From Methanosphaerula palustris E1-9c (GTDB taxonomy: Archaea > Halobacteriota > Methanomicrobia > Methanomicrobiales > Methanospirillaceae): a stretch of DNA of 64,000 nt. This document shows, one piece after another, positions 8,148-17,734 of the stretch. The stretch is from the NCBI RefSeq assembly GCF_000021965.1, contig NC_011832.1, forward strand, positions 1,116,001 to 1,180,000. The letters run 5' to 3'. Position 1 is the first letter of the stretch. The number at the start of each line of letters is the position of its first letter. The notes under the pieces are model-generated. The model was not told the DNA's origin. It worked only from the letters and a program-made list of their open reading frames with translations, and did not search any database. A program made the translations under genes and the position numbers.

Positions 8148-9883
8148 TGGGTGCGTCCACTGATGTCACGATCGCCAGGCTGACCAAGTATCTCTTTACG
8201 GCCCCGTCCTGGCGCCGGTCTCTTTTCATCATCGTCCTGCTCGGGTTGATTGTCGACGGGGCGTCGATACGACTCGGTGCCCATGGTCAGTTTCTTGGGA
8301 CCCTCGCATTCACGCTGCCAGCCCTGGTGGCGACGCTGCTGACCAAACCGCTGATCAACCGCCTTGGCAAGCAGATAACCTGGAACCGGTCGGCACTGCT
8401 CGCGATGGCCTGCACGGTCTTCTGCGTGATCATCACGCTCTGCTCGGCGCTCGCCTCGTTCAATTTGGTGCCGCTCCTCTTCGCCTGTGGTCTGGGTTTC
8501 ATCTTTGCGATCCGGCTGCTGGTGCTGGTCGCGATCGCCGATTACCGGGTGCCCCGGATGGTCGTGCCGGCGCTGATCCAGCCGGCGGTCGGGGTGATCG
8601 TCGGGACGCTCTGGTTTTCGCAGCCGTTCTTCCTCTTCTCGGTGGTGCTGGTGCTGGTCTTCGGGCTCGGGTGCGTCGCCCTGATCTGGCTGATTGAGCG
8701 GCCACTGTACAAGGCGTTCCATATCAAAGGATTGAACTTCATCAACGCGTTCATCGCCCACAATACCGACGGCTCCCGTTCGATGGAGGATTTCTTCCGG
8801 GAGATCGGGGAGGAGGTCTATGTCCCGCAGGTCAGTCTCTTCTTCAAGCGGAACGAGAAGAACGGGGTGATCATGACGGTGCCGAACGTCCACCCCGGGC
8901 CGATGGGGGAGATCGGCGGCGGAAATCTGCCGAAGGTGATGACCCGCTCGTTCACGGAGACGGTGCTGGTCCCGCACGGGTGTGCGACACATGACTTCAA
9001 CCTGGTCTCTGAGAGCGAGGTCTCGAAGCTGGTGGACGCGGTCAAGGCGACCCAGGCCGGTCTCGAATATGAAGGGCGGGCGTCGATCGCCTACCGGGTC
9101 ACGTTCGGGTCGGTGGATCTGATGTACCAGCGGTTCGGGGAGACGATCCTGATCGTCTCGACCCGTTCGCCGGCGAAGACCGAGGACCTGGACTTTCCGC
9201 TGGGTCTCGCGATCATGGCTGAGGGGAGGCGGGTGTACAAACACGTCGTCTTCATCGACGGGCACAACTGTATGACCGAGATCACGTCGCCGGTGATGGC
9301 CGGGTCGTTGATTGCGACCGAGTACCTCCGGGCGGTCCGGACCGCGGTGGAAGCCGCGGCGAAGGTTCCGCAGCGGATGGTGAAGGTCGGGGTCGCCGAG
9401 GTGCCGATCCCGTTCACCCGCGAGCAGGGGTTCGGGGACCTCGGCGTCCAGGTGCTGGTCGTGGAGGTGGACGATCAGCAGACCGCCTATGTCCTCCTCG
9501 ACGGGAACAACATCGAGGCCGGCGTCCGCGAGGTGATCCGCGATGCGGTGCTGGAGATCGTCGACGAGGCCGAGGTGATGACGACCGATTCGCATGTCGT
9601 CAACACGATCACCGGCAAGAATCCGATCGGGCTGAACGTGCCGGTCGCAGAGTTTCTGCCGTTCATTCTGCGTGGGGTCGATGAGGCGATCGCGGACCTG
9701 TCGACCGCCGAGGTGGCGGCGTCGACGGCCTGCTGCGAGCAGGTGGTGGTCTTCGGGTCGAACCGGATCGCCCAGCTAGCCTGCACGGTGAACGCGATGC
9801 TGGTCTACATCGCGCCGCTCTCGTTTGCGATCCTGCTGCTGGCCTTCCTCCTTTCGCTCTTTGCGTACCGGGCGCTGCTCTAG
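8147..9883 (+). CDS. DUF2070 membrane protein
   Basis: A 578-residue archaeal membrane protein of the DUF2070 family. Residues 23-185 hold five or six hydrophobic segments; a long soluble domain follows, and a final membrane segment lies near residues 550-572 (LVYIAPLSFAILLLAFLLSLF). The soluble domain has several His/Asp/Glu-rich motifs: NVHPGPMGEIGGGNLP, HGCATHDFN, DGHNCMTE and TTDSHVVN. These could form a metal site, which is my inference; the family has no established function that I know of. It is coupled to dph6 by a TGATG overlap and is followed by a T-run terminator. Confidence 0.87.
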   Translation: MGASTDVTIARLTKYLFTAPSWRRSLFIIVLLGLIVDGASIRLGAHGQFLGTLAFTLPALVATLLTKPLINRLGKQITWNRSALLAMACTVFCVIITLCSALASFNLVPLLFACGLGFIFAIRLLVLVAIADYRVPRMVVPALIQPAVGVIVGTLWFSQPFFLFSVVLVLVFGLGCVALIWLIERPLYKAFHIKGLNFINAFIAHNTDGSRSMEDFFREIGEEVYVPQVSLFFKRNEKNGVIMTVPNVHPGPMGEIGGGNLPKVMTRSFTETVLVPHGCATHDFNLVSESEVSKLVDAVKATQAGLEYEGRASIAYRVTFGSVDLMYQRFGETILIVSTRSPAKTEDLDFPLGLAIMAEGRRVYKHVVFIDGHNCMTEITSPVMAGSLIATEYLRAVRTAVEAAAKVPQRMVKVGVAEVPIPFTREQGFGDLGVQVLVVEVDDQQTAYVLLDGNNIEAGVREVIRDAVLEIVDEAEVMTTDSHVVNTITGKNPIGLNVPVAEFLPFILRGVDEAIADLSTAEVAASTACCEQVVVFGSNRIAQLACTVNAMLVYIAPLSFAILLLAFLLSLFAYRALL

Positions 9884-9894
9884 GTTTTTACCTT

Positions 9895-9922
9895 CCCTGT
9901 CTTTTTTTCCCGGTCTCTTTTT
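9895..9922 (+). terminator. T-run terminator after the DUF2070 gene
   Basis: Runs of seven T (9902-9908) and five T (9918-9922) directly follow the stop codon at 9883, the usual archaeal termination signal. It ends the long plus-strand gene series. Confidence 0.55.
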
Positions 9923-10090
9923 GAGATGGTCCTGCTTTCCATCGGTCGATTCCGGATGGCGGTATTCCCGGCTCTGGTCTCCGGTCCGTACTGCCTGACG
10001 GTGGAACGGACCCTTTCATCGCAGGAACCGAGGACGGGCATTTTTCCTCTGTACCATGAGTTAAATACGTGATAAGCGAACGTTTACTCT

Positions 10091-10498
10091 ATGCCAATCA
10101 TGGACTGGACCGACGATCTGAGTGTCGGGGTAACGGAGATCGACAACCAGCATAAGCGTCTCATCGAACTTATCAACAAACTGCACGATGCGATGAAGGC
10201 CGGGCAGGGGAAACAGATGCTGGAGACGACCCTTCAGGAGCTCGCCGCTTACACCGTCTATCACTTCCAGGCCGAGGAGAAGTACATGGTGGAATACAAC
10301 TATCCCCGGTATCATGCGCATAAGATCGAGCACGATGCCTTTGTGAAGAAGGTCACCGATTTCCAGAAGGACTTTGTCGACAACCGGCTCGGTCTCACCC
10401 TCGACCTCATGAAGTTCCTCAAGGACTGGGTGAACAATCACATCAAGTCGACGGATAAACAGTACACGGCTCTCTTCAACAAGAGCGGGCTTGTGTGA
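10091..10498 (+). CDS. bacteriohemerythrin-type oxygen-binding protein
   Basis: A 135-residue single-domain hemerythrin: a four-helix bundle with a non-heme di-iron site that reversibly binds O2. All expected ligands are present: His21, the pair His58/Glu62 (YHFQAEE), His77/His81 (HAHKIEH), His117 and Asp122 (NHIKSTD). In strict anaerobes such proteins are thought to scavenge or sense oxygen. TTAAATACG at about 10060-10069 lies some 25 bases before the ATG and no ribosome site is visible, so the transcript may be leaderless. A T7 run follows the gene, so it is monocistronic. Confidence 0.95.
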   Translation: MPIMDWTDDLSVGVTEIDNQHKRLIELINKLHDAMKAGQGKQMLETTLQELAAYTVYHFQAEEKYMVEYNYPRYHAHKIEHDAFVKKVTDFQKDFVDNRLGLTLDLMKFLKDWVNNHIKSTDKQYTALFNKSGLV

Positions 10499-10524
10499 TG
10501 GGGTGAGAAGATCGCCGGCCCGTT

Positions 10525-10533
10525 CCTTTTTTT
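10525..10533 (+). terminator. T-run terminator after the hemerythrin gene
   Basis: Seven consecutive T at 10527-10533, about 30 bases past the stop codon. Confidence 0.45.
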
Positions 10534-10650
10534 GAGCGGGCTTCTTCGATCGGCGATCTGTTTCCGATCCCGGACTCATCGATTTTTCGAACGGATTCTG
10601 CTCTGAACCGTCAAAGAGTTTTACTATCTTTACAACCAAGATTGTTAGGC

Positions 10651-10735
10651 GCGAGGGTAGCCAAGCCCGGCCAAAGGCGCTGGACTTAAGATCCAGCCTC
10701 GAAGGAGTTCAAGGGTTCGAATCCCTTCCCTCGCA
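10651..10735 (+). tRNA. tRNA-Leu, anticodon UAA
   Basis: The 7-base acceptor stem GCGAGGG (10651-10657) pairs with CCCTCGC before discriminator A at 10735. The anticodon stem CTGGA/TCCAG encloses the loop CTTAAGA with anticodon TAA at 10687-10689, reading UUA leucine codons. A long variable arm, typical of tRNA-Leu, and the T-loop TTCGAAT are visible. No intron and no encoded CCA. The base composition drops sharply just downstream, so this tRNA marks the edge of an accessory region. Confidence 0.97.
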
Positions 10736-10860
10736 TAAAAAATTTTTGGACATTAAACAAATTATATATATTATTATGCAAGAGAGTGAGGAAGGAGTTG
10801 TTGTGGGCATGGTCTTTGAAGATAATGATGAAAATTAATTTTATTTCTTTTTAATTTCTC

Positions 10861-11826
10861 ATGGTTGATATTTTAGAAATATTCAAAAAATATCGAAGCG
10901 TAGTTTCGGTAGTCGCTTCAATTTCTATCGGGTATTTGATAAATTCTCTACTTAGTGGTATTTCTACTACCGAATCTGTGAATAAGCAATATTTAGCAAT
11001 TGAGTTGATTATAGCCATTATAATAATAATTTCGACATTTTTAGCATTTTTATGGTTAATTGACTATTTCATAGAATGGAAAATAATTCAAAATATTAAG
11101 GATGAAAATACAAAACTTCCAAAAGATGTTAGAACTCTATTATTTAAAAAAATAATTATTTTTGATAATAATTCAATAACAACCCATGAATCCACAACAA
11201 TCGTGGAGAGAACAATAAAGAATGATATGAAAAACCAAAACTATCCTGAATATCGGATTGAACAAATCTCAAAGGTGGACGTTCCGGAATTTTCGAAAAT
11301 TAAATTTACAAAAGATGGAAAAGATTTTGATAAAATTACTGAACAGTCTTCGAGAGCTAGCTTATATGATGTAATTGAAAAGCCTTCTAATGAGATAATT
11401 TCAAAGAAATTAAGATTCTGTTTTCCAATAGATCTAGCTCCAGAAAAGGAAGGATCGTTTTCAACAGAATATAAAACAAAAGCCTTTAGCGCGGCAATAG
11501 AAGGTAATTGTGATTACACTGCAATAACTTCCCGGCGAGTAATAAATGAGATAATTTTTGAAATTAGATTAGATGGACCAATTAAAGACACATATGAACT
11601 AAGTAAATGCATAGATCGTAATGGATCTGAGCCGTATATTTACCAAATTGTGGATGAATCAATGGAAAGAATGTGGCTTACGGAAAACGAGGGAGGAAAA
11701 AATAACGAAATCCCTGTTTTTCATAAAGATAAAATTACTTGGAATATCAAACATGTCAAAGTTGGTTACGAATATCGTTTATATTTCACTTTATTTAAGA
11801 AAAATGGCACAATTTTAACCACTTAA
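10861..11826 (+). CDS. AT-rich membrane-anchored protein of unknown function
   Basis: A 321-residue protein I do not recognise. Two hydrophobic segments lie at about residues 14-34 and 46-68 (IELIIAIIIIISTFLAFLWL), followed by a roughly 250-residue soluble part rich in Lys, Asn, Ile and Glu. The gene is far richer in A+T than the core genes before tRNA-Leu, with codons such as AAA, ATA, AAT and TTA dominating, a sign of recent transfer. It has no obvious partner: the next genes are on the other strand. The build (two membrane helices plus a cytoplasmic sensor-like domain) occurs in some defence-associated proteins, but nothing specific supports that here. Confidence 0.7.
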   Translation: MVDILEIFKKYRSVVSVVASISIGYLINSLLSGISTTESVNKQYLAIELIIAIIIIISTFLAFLWLIDYFIEWKIIQNIKDENTKLPKDVRTLLFKKIIIFDNNSITTHESTTIVERTIKNDMKNQNYPEYRIEQISKVDVPEFSKIKFTKDGKDFDKITEQSSRASLYDVIEKPSNEIISKKLRFCFPIDLAPEKEGSFSTEYKTKAFSAAIEGNCDYTAITSRRVINEIIFEIRLDGPIKDTYELSKCIDRNGSEPYIYQIVDESMERMWLTENEGGKNNEIPVFHKDKITWNIKHVKVGYEYRLYFTLFKKNGTILTT

Positions 11827-12266
11827 TCGTTTTAAAATGAAATTTTTCTTGTATTACAATTTCTTACAGAACTTGCCATAATCTGTCTTTCCGCAGTAAA
11901 TTCCTGACATTCCGTACTAATTTTTCGGTGACCCAAGAAGCAACTGGTAATGGAAATACTTTCAATAGGTAGAATATTTGCAATGCGGGGGGGCAATTGC
12001 TCAACGAATTTCATTCAGATTTTCTGAAGTGAATTATCAGTTACATCCAGAGTCACCACCAATCGATCTGGACTCGTGCAGCACCTGCCGGGAGATCCCG
12101 AACGTGCCGGCAGTGATGCGTTGCACATTTCAGGACCATGGGCTCGTGTAGTTGAGGTTGGGGGCTGATTCTTCATCCTCCATTCAGGGCATAGGCCGGG
12201 CGGTGGTTCTTAAAATTACATCAGGAGTAGTTAAAGTGGGGGAGTATTTTAGAATGAATAGATTTT
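11827..12266. other. 440-base non-coding stretch
   Basis: No convincing gene in either strand. A GC-rich patch at about 12060-12230 contrasts with AT-rich flanks and may be remnant sequence, but I could not assign it. Confidence 0.4.
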
Positions 12267-12542
12267 TTAATCAATTTCTTTGTCAGCAGTATATGCATTC
12301 AACAGCGCCCGGAACATCTTGCCGTGATTGGGATATTTCAGGTGAAGCAGTTCATGGACAATGATCTTTTTCCGTTCGTCTTTGGATTGTTGTAAAATTG
12401 CCGGGTCGAATGTTAATCTGCCTCTGCTTGAACAGCTCGCCCACTTATTTTTCATTTTGCGCAGGTGGATCTCTTTTATTTCGACATTGCAGATTTTCGC
12501 CCATTCACCAACCAATTGTTTGAAGGATTCTGGTGAGATCAT
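12267..12542 (-). CDS. small M48/DUF45 (YgjP-like) metallopeptidase
   Basis: A 91-residue protein with the zinc protease motif HELLHLKYPNHGKMF at about residues 63-77: HELLH supplies two zinc-binding histidines and the glutamate, and the downstream H of NHG is the likely third ligand. The central KNKWASCSSRGRLTFD segment is the standard family lead-in. Full YgjP proteins are over 200 residues, so this is the minimal C-terminal core; such short forms are known next to type I restriction genes. Its ATG overlaps the hsdR stop codon (ATGA), making it the last gene of the restriction operon. A role in degrading or tuning the restriction enzyme is possible but unproven. Confidence 0.82.
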   Translation of the reverse strand: MISPESFKQLVGEWAKICNVEIKEIHLRKMKNKWASCSSRGRLTFDPAILQQSKDERKKIIVHELLHLKYPNHGKMFRALLNAYTADKEID

Positions 12543-15436
12543 GTAACTACCCGATTGAGAACTTTCATGATCTGGTCAATGATCTTTTTGATCTCTTTGA
12601 TGTCACGGGTTTCGGAATGCAGAATTATCGAATACAATTCCTGTTTCACATCGCGAGCCTGTTGTTCGCTGATTCTCCAGTGGGGATAGTGGTTCAGAAT
12701 ATTCTTCATTTCATGGGCTTTCGTTTCCGGATCGCTAACACCAGCTTTGTTGAGAAGCCAGAAGATGGAGAATTCTGCCATGGGGATATTACGCTTCTCC
12801 TGTTCGAGACGAGCTGCGTTGATCTCTTCAATGATCGTCTTGAGTTCAGCGAGGGTTTCCTGCGTAGTATTCTGGCGGTCCTTGTAGAGTTGGATCACCG
12901 CATCCGCCTTTTCACCAATGGAGATGAGGTAAGGAGATTCTTCTGCTTGTTTCTGTACGAGATGAGAAATCCCTTTGGTTAGATTGAAGACCTTTTCGAT
13001 GTCTGAATCCGGTTGCTCATTGATATACCAGATAACCTTGTCGTTAATCTCATAGATTCCGCCTGGGTTCCCGATCTCGCTGCTGACGGTATGGTCCTGT
13101 ACGAGTCGAGCCACCTTGCGGGAGAACTCCCGGTCAACTGAGATACCGGGATCAAAATTTTCCCGGACCATGCGGTACATTTTCGCTAGTTTGTCCACAT
13201 CGTCGAGGTACGGTCTCAGGAACGCATCGGGGGAGAGGATTTCGTAGATATCCGAGAGTTCGTGGAAGAATGCGTAGAATGTTTGGCGGATTTCTTCGTT
13301 CAGGAAATATTCAAGCACGGCTTCGACTGCCTTGTCGCGTTTCTTTCCTCTGGCAAGCCCGAGATACTGTTGTGCTTCCTGTCCCATCAGCCGGGTGAAC
13401 TGTTTTTTAAGAACGTCCAGATCATCGATGATACCTTCGATATCACTGGAATCAAAGGCGAGCGCTTTTTTGAGGTTATTGAAGATCCCGACAATATCGA
13501 GTACGAACCCAGAAGGTTTTTTGCGTCCTTCTTCATCTTCAAACGGCCTGTTCACGCGGGCAATTGCCTGCAGGAGGACATGATCCCGCATCGGTTTGTC
13601 GAGATACATACAGTAGAGAACGGGGGCATCAAACCCTGTGAGGAGTTTTTCCGTAACAATGAGGATCTTCGGGTCTTTTTCCGGGCTCCGGAACGCCTTA
13701 CGGATGCGTTTTTCATCCTCATCAGTATGATAATACGCTCGGAGATTGTCATCATCCTTGGGATTTGGACTGTAGATGACTTCCGAGTACTGCAGGGGGA
13801 GATGTTTGTCGAGTTCCTTTTTGTAGAGTGCACAGGCCTCCCGGTCGACAGCGACAAAAAACGCCTTGTATCCCATGGGCTCCACATTGTTCCGGAAGTG
13901 ATCTGCCACGAACTGCGCCACTTTCGGCACCCGTTCCGGACTCTTCATCATATTTCGGAGGTTGACCGCTTTTTCAAGGACTTTGTTGAGCTCCGTGACA
14001 TCGCTGATACCTTCCGTCTCGGCCAGGTCAAGGAATTCCTGTTCGAGGGTCTGACGGTCGACGAGCAGATCGTTGGGAGCGAGGGTGTAGTGGAGCGGGA
14101 CGGTGGTCCCGTCACTGATGGACTCTGCGATACTGTACTTGTCGAGGTAACCGTATGGTGGGTCGTCTCGCCCGAACGTGATGAAGGTCCCCTGTCCGTA
14201 TGCGGTCCTGTCGATGGGGGTGCCGGTGAACCCGATGTAGGTGGCATTCGGGAGTGCACCCATGAGGTAGTTACCGAGTGTGCCGGTGGTGGTGCGATGG
14301 GCTTCGTCCACGAGGATGAAGATCGTGTCCCGGGTATTGATCTCTTCCGGCATCCCCTCAAACTTATGGATCATTGAGACGATGAGGCCCCGGTGATCAG
14401 CTGCGAGGAGTTCTCGCAGATCCTTTTTGCTCCCTGCGACTTCGACATTTCCAATGCCGGCAGAGGTGAGGTTACCGAAGAGCTGGGTTTCGAGCTCGTT
14501 CCGGTCCACGAGCATGATCACGGTCGGGTTCCCAAAGACCGGTTCACCGAGTATCTTCTGTGCCGCTACGATCATCGTGTAGGTCTTGCCCGATCCCTGC
14601 GTGTGCCAGACAAGGCCGCGTTTCTTCCAGGCATCCTGTGCCCGTCCGAGCAGCTTGTCGACGGCCCGCATCTGGTGCTGGCGGAGAATGACTTTCTTTA
14701 ACTCCTCATCCTGTCTGGTGAAAAGAATCCCGTCGCTGAGCAGGGTGAGGAACCGTTTCCGGTCACAGAAGGTCTTGACCAGTGTCTCGAAATTCCCGCC
14801 GGCTTCATCCTTCCAGTTGAAGAGTGTCTTCTTTGAGGTATTCCAGGTGGCACTGTAATAATACCGGATGATGTGGGTGAGGGCGTAGATCTGGAGGATG
14901 GCGAGCAGTTCGGGGCATTCGCGGTGGTAACGTCGGATCTGGTCGAGGGCTTCCGCGATCCCCTCCTTCTTGTGGGCTGCCTTTGCCTCGACAAAGAAGA
15001 CCGGGATCCCGTTGACGAGGAAGACGACATCCTCGTGGATCGTCTTAGAACCGTTGGTGAACGAAAACTCGTCTGTGACATGGAAGGTGTTGTTCTCGAT
15101 ATCCTTGGTGTCGATGAACTGGACATTGCGTTCCCGTTTCTCTGCAGGGACAAAGATTGTTTTTATTCCTTTGAGATATTCCCATGCCACGAGGTTTCCT
15201 TCGATGGTGGGAGGGATGCGCCCGATCCGTTTTATGAGTTCGGTGGCGAGCTCACGGGTCATGAAGGAGTCGTTGAGCCGGCAGATCTGTTCGATGAAGA
15301 TCTCTTTGAACAAGATGCCGGTGGTGCCGCCCCGTATTGCTGTGGCCCGGTCCTTCGGGACATATTCCCATTTTTTGGATTCTGCATAGTCGATGAACGG
15401 ATTCTGCACCGACCCCCGTTCGCCGCCGAGTGTCAT
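12539..15436 (-). CDS. hsdR: type I restriction enzyme, HsdR subunit
   Basis: Motor and nuclease subunit of a type I restriction-modification enzyme (965 residues, normal length). The N-terminal PD-(D/E)XK nuclease is visible as D136 with E150-A-K152 (FFVEAKAA). The SF2 helicase follows, with Walker A GSGKT at 281-285, the DEAH box at 377-380 (LVDEAHRT), GFTGTPI and later VTEKLLTGFDAP and ARVNRPF motifs. It translocates DNA and cuts unmodified targets when bound to HsdM/HsdS. It is cotranscribed downstream of an Mrr-like endonuclease gene (gap of three bases) and overlaps the metallopeptidase gene by four bases. All motifs look intact, even though hsdS is frameshifted. Confidence 0.96.
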   Translation of the reverse strand: MTLGGERGSVQNPFIDYAESKKWEYVPKDRATAIRGGTTGILFKEIFIEQICRLNDSFMTRELATELIKRIGRIPPTIEGNLVAWEYLKGIKTIFVPAEKRERNVQFIDTKDIENNTFHVTDEFSFTNGSKTIHEDVVFLVNGIPVFFVEAKAAHKKEGIAEALDQIRRYHRECPELLAILQIYALTHIIRYYYSATWNTSKKTLFNWKDEAGGNFETLVKTFCDRKRFLTLLSDGILFTRQDEELKKVILRQHQMRAVDKLLGRAQDAWKKRGLVWHTQGSGKTYTMIVAAQKILGEPVFGNPTVIMLVDRNELETQLFGNLTSAGIGNVEVAGSKKDLRELLAADHRGLIVSMIHKFEGMPEEINTRDTIFILVDEAHRTTTGTLGNYLMGALPNATYIGFTGTPIDRTAYGQGTFITFGRDDPPYGYLDKYSIAESISDGTTVPLHYTLAPNDLLVDRQTLEQEFLDLAETEGISDVTELNKVLEKAVNLRNMMKSPERVPKVAQFVADHFRNNVEPMGYKAFFVAVDREACALYKKELDKHLPLQYSEVIYSPNPKDDDNLRAYYHTDEDEKRIRKAFRSPEKDPKILIVTEKLLTGFDAPVLYCMYLDKPMRDHVLLQAIARVNRPFEDEEGRKKPSGFVLDIVGIFNNLKKALAFDSSDIEGIIDDLDVLKKQFTRLMGQEAQQYLGLARGKKRDKAVEAVLEYFLNEEIRQTFYAFFHELSDIYEILSPDAFLRPYLDDVDKLAKMYRMVRENFDPGISVDREFSRKVARLVQDHTVSSEIGNPGGIYEINDKVIWYINEQPDSDIEKVFNLTKGISHLVQKQAEESPYLISIGEKADAVIQLYKDRQNTTQETLAELKTIIEEINAARLEQEKRNIPMAEFSIFWLLNKAGVSDPETKAHEMKNILNHYPHWRISEQQARDVKQELYSIILHSETRDIKEIKKIIDQIMKVLNRVVT

Positions 15437-15439
15437 GTC

Positions 15440-16465
15440 TCACTCCTCTTCCGGAACAAGGATCCAGATCCGCTTTAATGGCAGATCCGCTTTGATTTCA
15501 TCAGGAATTTTATCATAGTTGGTCTGGATCATCTGGATGAGATCATCCGCATTCCAGAGTCTGATCTCGAAAAATTTGGTTGCCGTCTCTTTTGGCACCG
15601 CCCCGCTGTAGCCACCCCATGATACCAGCAAGCCATGTTCAGCCTGGAAATTTTTCATTACCCCCTGCAGTTCCCGTACAATCTTCACATCACACGGACT
15701 GTCGCTGGACTTGACCTGAACAACCAGACGGGGATGATCAAACCCCAGCGCACCTTTTCCTGCAATGATGTCGACACCCCCGTCTGCGCCGGGTTTCGCG
15801 ATACTTATTGTGTATCCCTGGGCCTCAAGAATAGCGCCGACGAGCCGGGTTAAATCATGGCCCCGGAATTTCCTGCTGATCAGTTCCCGGAGCTGGTCTG
15901 TTGCCATCTCCTCAATATTGAGAACAAGCTCAACATCCCCCTCGGCTTCTGGGGGTTTTTGTTCTCCTGCCTTTATTTTCCCTGATGGAGTCTTTCCTTC
16001 CAATAATTCCAGAATTCGTTCTTCGGCATTGTTCCGCTGAATCCGGCATACGGTCATGAATGCGCCGAGCGAATAGAGGAGATCCTGATCGAACCTGTCG
16101 CGGGGAATCTCTCTTTTCCATTCAATCTTGCGACTGTGGCGTGCATTCTCTGGAAAATTCTTTTGATAACTGTAAGGTCCAGTAATCTTTCCGAATGCAA
16201 TAGAAGACCTGCCCTTCAGGGGCATTGCGATCAGATCCCCGATCGCTATGTCATGCAGAAAGCGCCAGATCTGGCTTTCCCAGTTGATGAGAGTCTTGGG
16301 TTTATCGTCTGGATAGGTTTTTTCAAGGAGTGCTCGCAGTTGTTCCCGGGTCTCGATCTTTGAGAGGTCCGGCAATTCATTCCAGCCGATGACGGCGACT
16401 TTATTTTCAAGGGCAAAATCTTCCCGTTCACCATACCGGCCACTGCGAACCATCCAGAGTGTCAT
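15440..16465 (-). CDS. Mrr-type restriction endonuclease
   Basis: A 341-residue protein with a C-terminal Mrr_cat/PD-(D/E)XK nuclease domain: GYTISIAKPGADGGVDIIAG followed by RLVVQVKSS gives the D...QxK catalytic motif, and the helix EARG-like region (TRLVGAILEAQG) precedes it. The N-terminal 150 residues (MTLWMVRSGRYGEREDFALE, AVIGW, GDLIAMPLKGRSSIAFGKI) resemble an EVE/PUA-like base-reading domain, so the protein may recognise modified DNA. Such fusions act as type IV-like restriction enzymes. It sits between hsdS and hsdR, three bases from hsdR, so it is an insertion into the type I operon rather than a separate unit. Confidence 0.85.
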   Translation of the reverse strand: MTLWMVRSGRYGEREDFALENKVAVIGWNELPDLSKIETREQLRALLEKTYPDDKPKTLINWESQIWRFLHDIAIGDLIAMPLKGRSSIAFGKITGPYSYQKNFPENARHSRKIEWKREIPRDRFDQDLLYSLGAFMTVCRIQRNNAEERILELLEGKTPSGKIKAGEQKPPEAEGDVELVLNIEEMATDQLRELISRKFRGHDLTRLVGAILEAQGYTISIAKPGADGGVDIIAGKGALGFDHPRLVVQVKSSDSPCDVKIVRELQGVMKNFQAEHGLLVSWGGYSGAVPKETATKFFEIRLWNADDLIQMIQTNYDKIPDEIKADLPLKRIWILVPEEE

Positions 16466-16487
16466 GCTAAATGTCTAATTGTACGTA

Positions 16488-17677
16488 TCAAGCGATATTC
16501 TTAACCCGTATCTTCACGGTCATGAGATCATGCAGAAGCGATGCGAACAGGATTTCGAGTGCTTCTTTGCGAGATTGTTCGGTGGCGGTTTTTTTGTCGA
16601 TTGAGGAGAGGATTTCAACAATAATTTTTTGATCCTCTATATTAGGCATGGCAATTTTCAAAGCATGCACATAATTTCTATTGAGTGTCGGGTTCGACGT
16701 TCCTGTATCTAGTGATTTCAGATTCAGCGTTGTAAGTAAATAATAAACAAATTTTGGATTATTCCCTTTGAAGTCCTTCACCCAAAGTGATGTATCGTGT
16801 GGCCAATAAGGACAATCAACGTAAAAGACCTTTCCAAGTGTTCCTTTTCGTCCTATTACCACACCAGGACCATTTGCACGAGATTCATTGTGAAAACTTT
16901 TAATACCTGAAGATGAAACAACCGGAACAATCCCGTCATGTTGTTCATCCTTTGTTATGTCATAACCTCTTTGAAGCAAAATGAATTCATCAAAGCGTCC
17001 CTCTCTCCATCTTTCTGGGTAACATCCGATATCTGTGTCCTTAAGCGTTACTCGCTCCGCATCCTCCAGTCGCACCGGACCGTACGTGAACAGGTGCTTC
17101 ATCATCGCCGCCTTAAGCGCTTTCGTCGCCGCGATCACGGCATCGGTCTTCTCTTTTGCTTCCTGCACGGTGTGGAGGGTGGTGGCGATGGCGTGTTGTT
17201 CGGGGAGTGGGGGATATCGAAATTTTTCAGACGGGATTGTGAAAGATTTGGAATCGTTGTTTTGTTCCCTTCGTCTTGATAAAATCCAAGAATTTTTATC
17301 GCTGCCTGCATCCAGAACACTACAAATTCCGGATATACATCACAATTCTTAACACGTAATCGATGGATGTGATTCTGATAACCACAGGATTCGAGTTCAC
17401 CTCGCCAAATCGCACTCCTTCCGATATCTCCACCTTCGCAGACTAAAAGATCCCCAGGTAATAAATTCAGTTTTCCAATCTCCTTCTCTGAAAGATCCAT
17501 ATAATCGAGTGTCTTTAAATCAATACCACTCCAAAAAACGTTCAGGGTTCTGAGAAATGGGTGTTTGTTTGGTCCATTCCTCCGTGCCGGGGACATTGAT
17601 ATCCCTTGCTGTACGTTGAATAAATCCCCAATTTTTTTTATTTGCCACGTTTCCGGAAATACTCCTAAATTCGTCAC
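16488..17677 (-). pseudogene. hsdS: type I restriction specificity subunit HsdS, frameshifted
   Basis: Two reading frames together make one HsdS protein. The first (17677 to about 17200) encodes target-recognition domain 1 (MTNLGVFPETWQIKKIGDLF, LLPGDLLVCEGGDIGRS). The second (from about 17200 to 16488) encodes the central coiled coil (QEAKEKTDAVIAATKALKAA) and domain 2 (YPERWREGRFDEFILLQRG, HALKIAMPNIEDQKIIVEIL). The break lies in the normally conserved IPLPPLPEQ linker: reading one more C in the minus-strand run C5 (plus-strand G5 at 17209-17213) restores IPPLPEQHAIATTLHTVQEA. So a single base loss, or a sequencing error, separates the halves. Without the full protein the complex would have no target specificity; ribosomal slippage or phase variation are alternatives. 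Confidence 0.85.
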
Positions 17678-17734
17678 TTGATAGCCTTCCTAAACCTTGT
17701 TTGAGTCGATCATTTTTTTCAAAAAATGTATTGA

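Noticed and set aside
10773-10838. Twenty-codon acidic frame after tRNA-Leu
   Set aside because: Very short, no clear ribosome site, no homology that I can recall.
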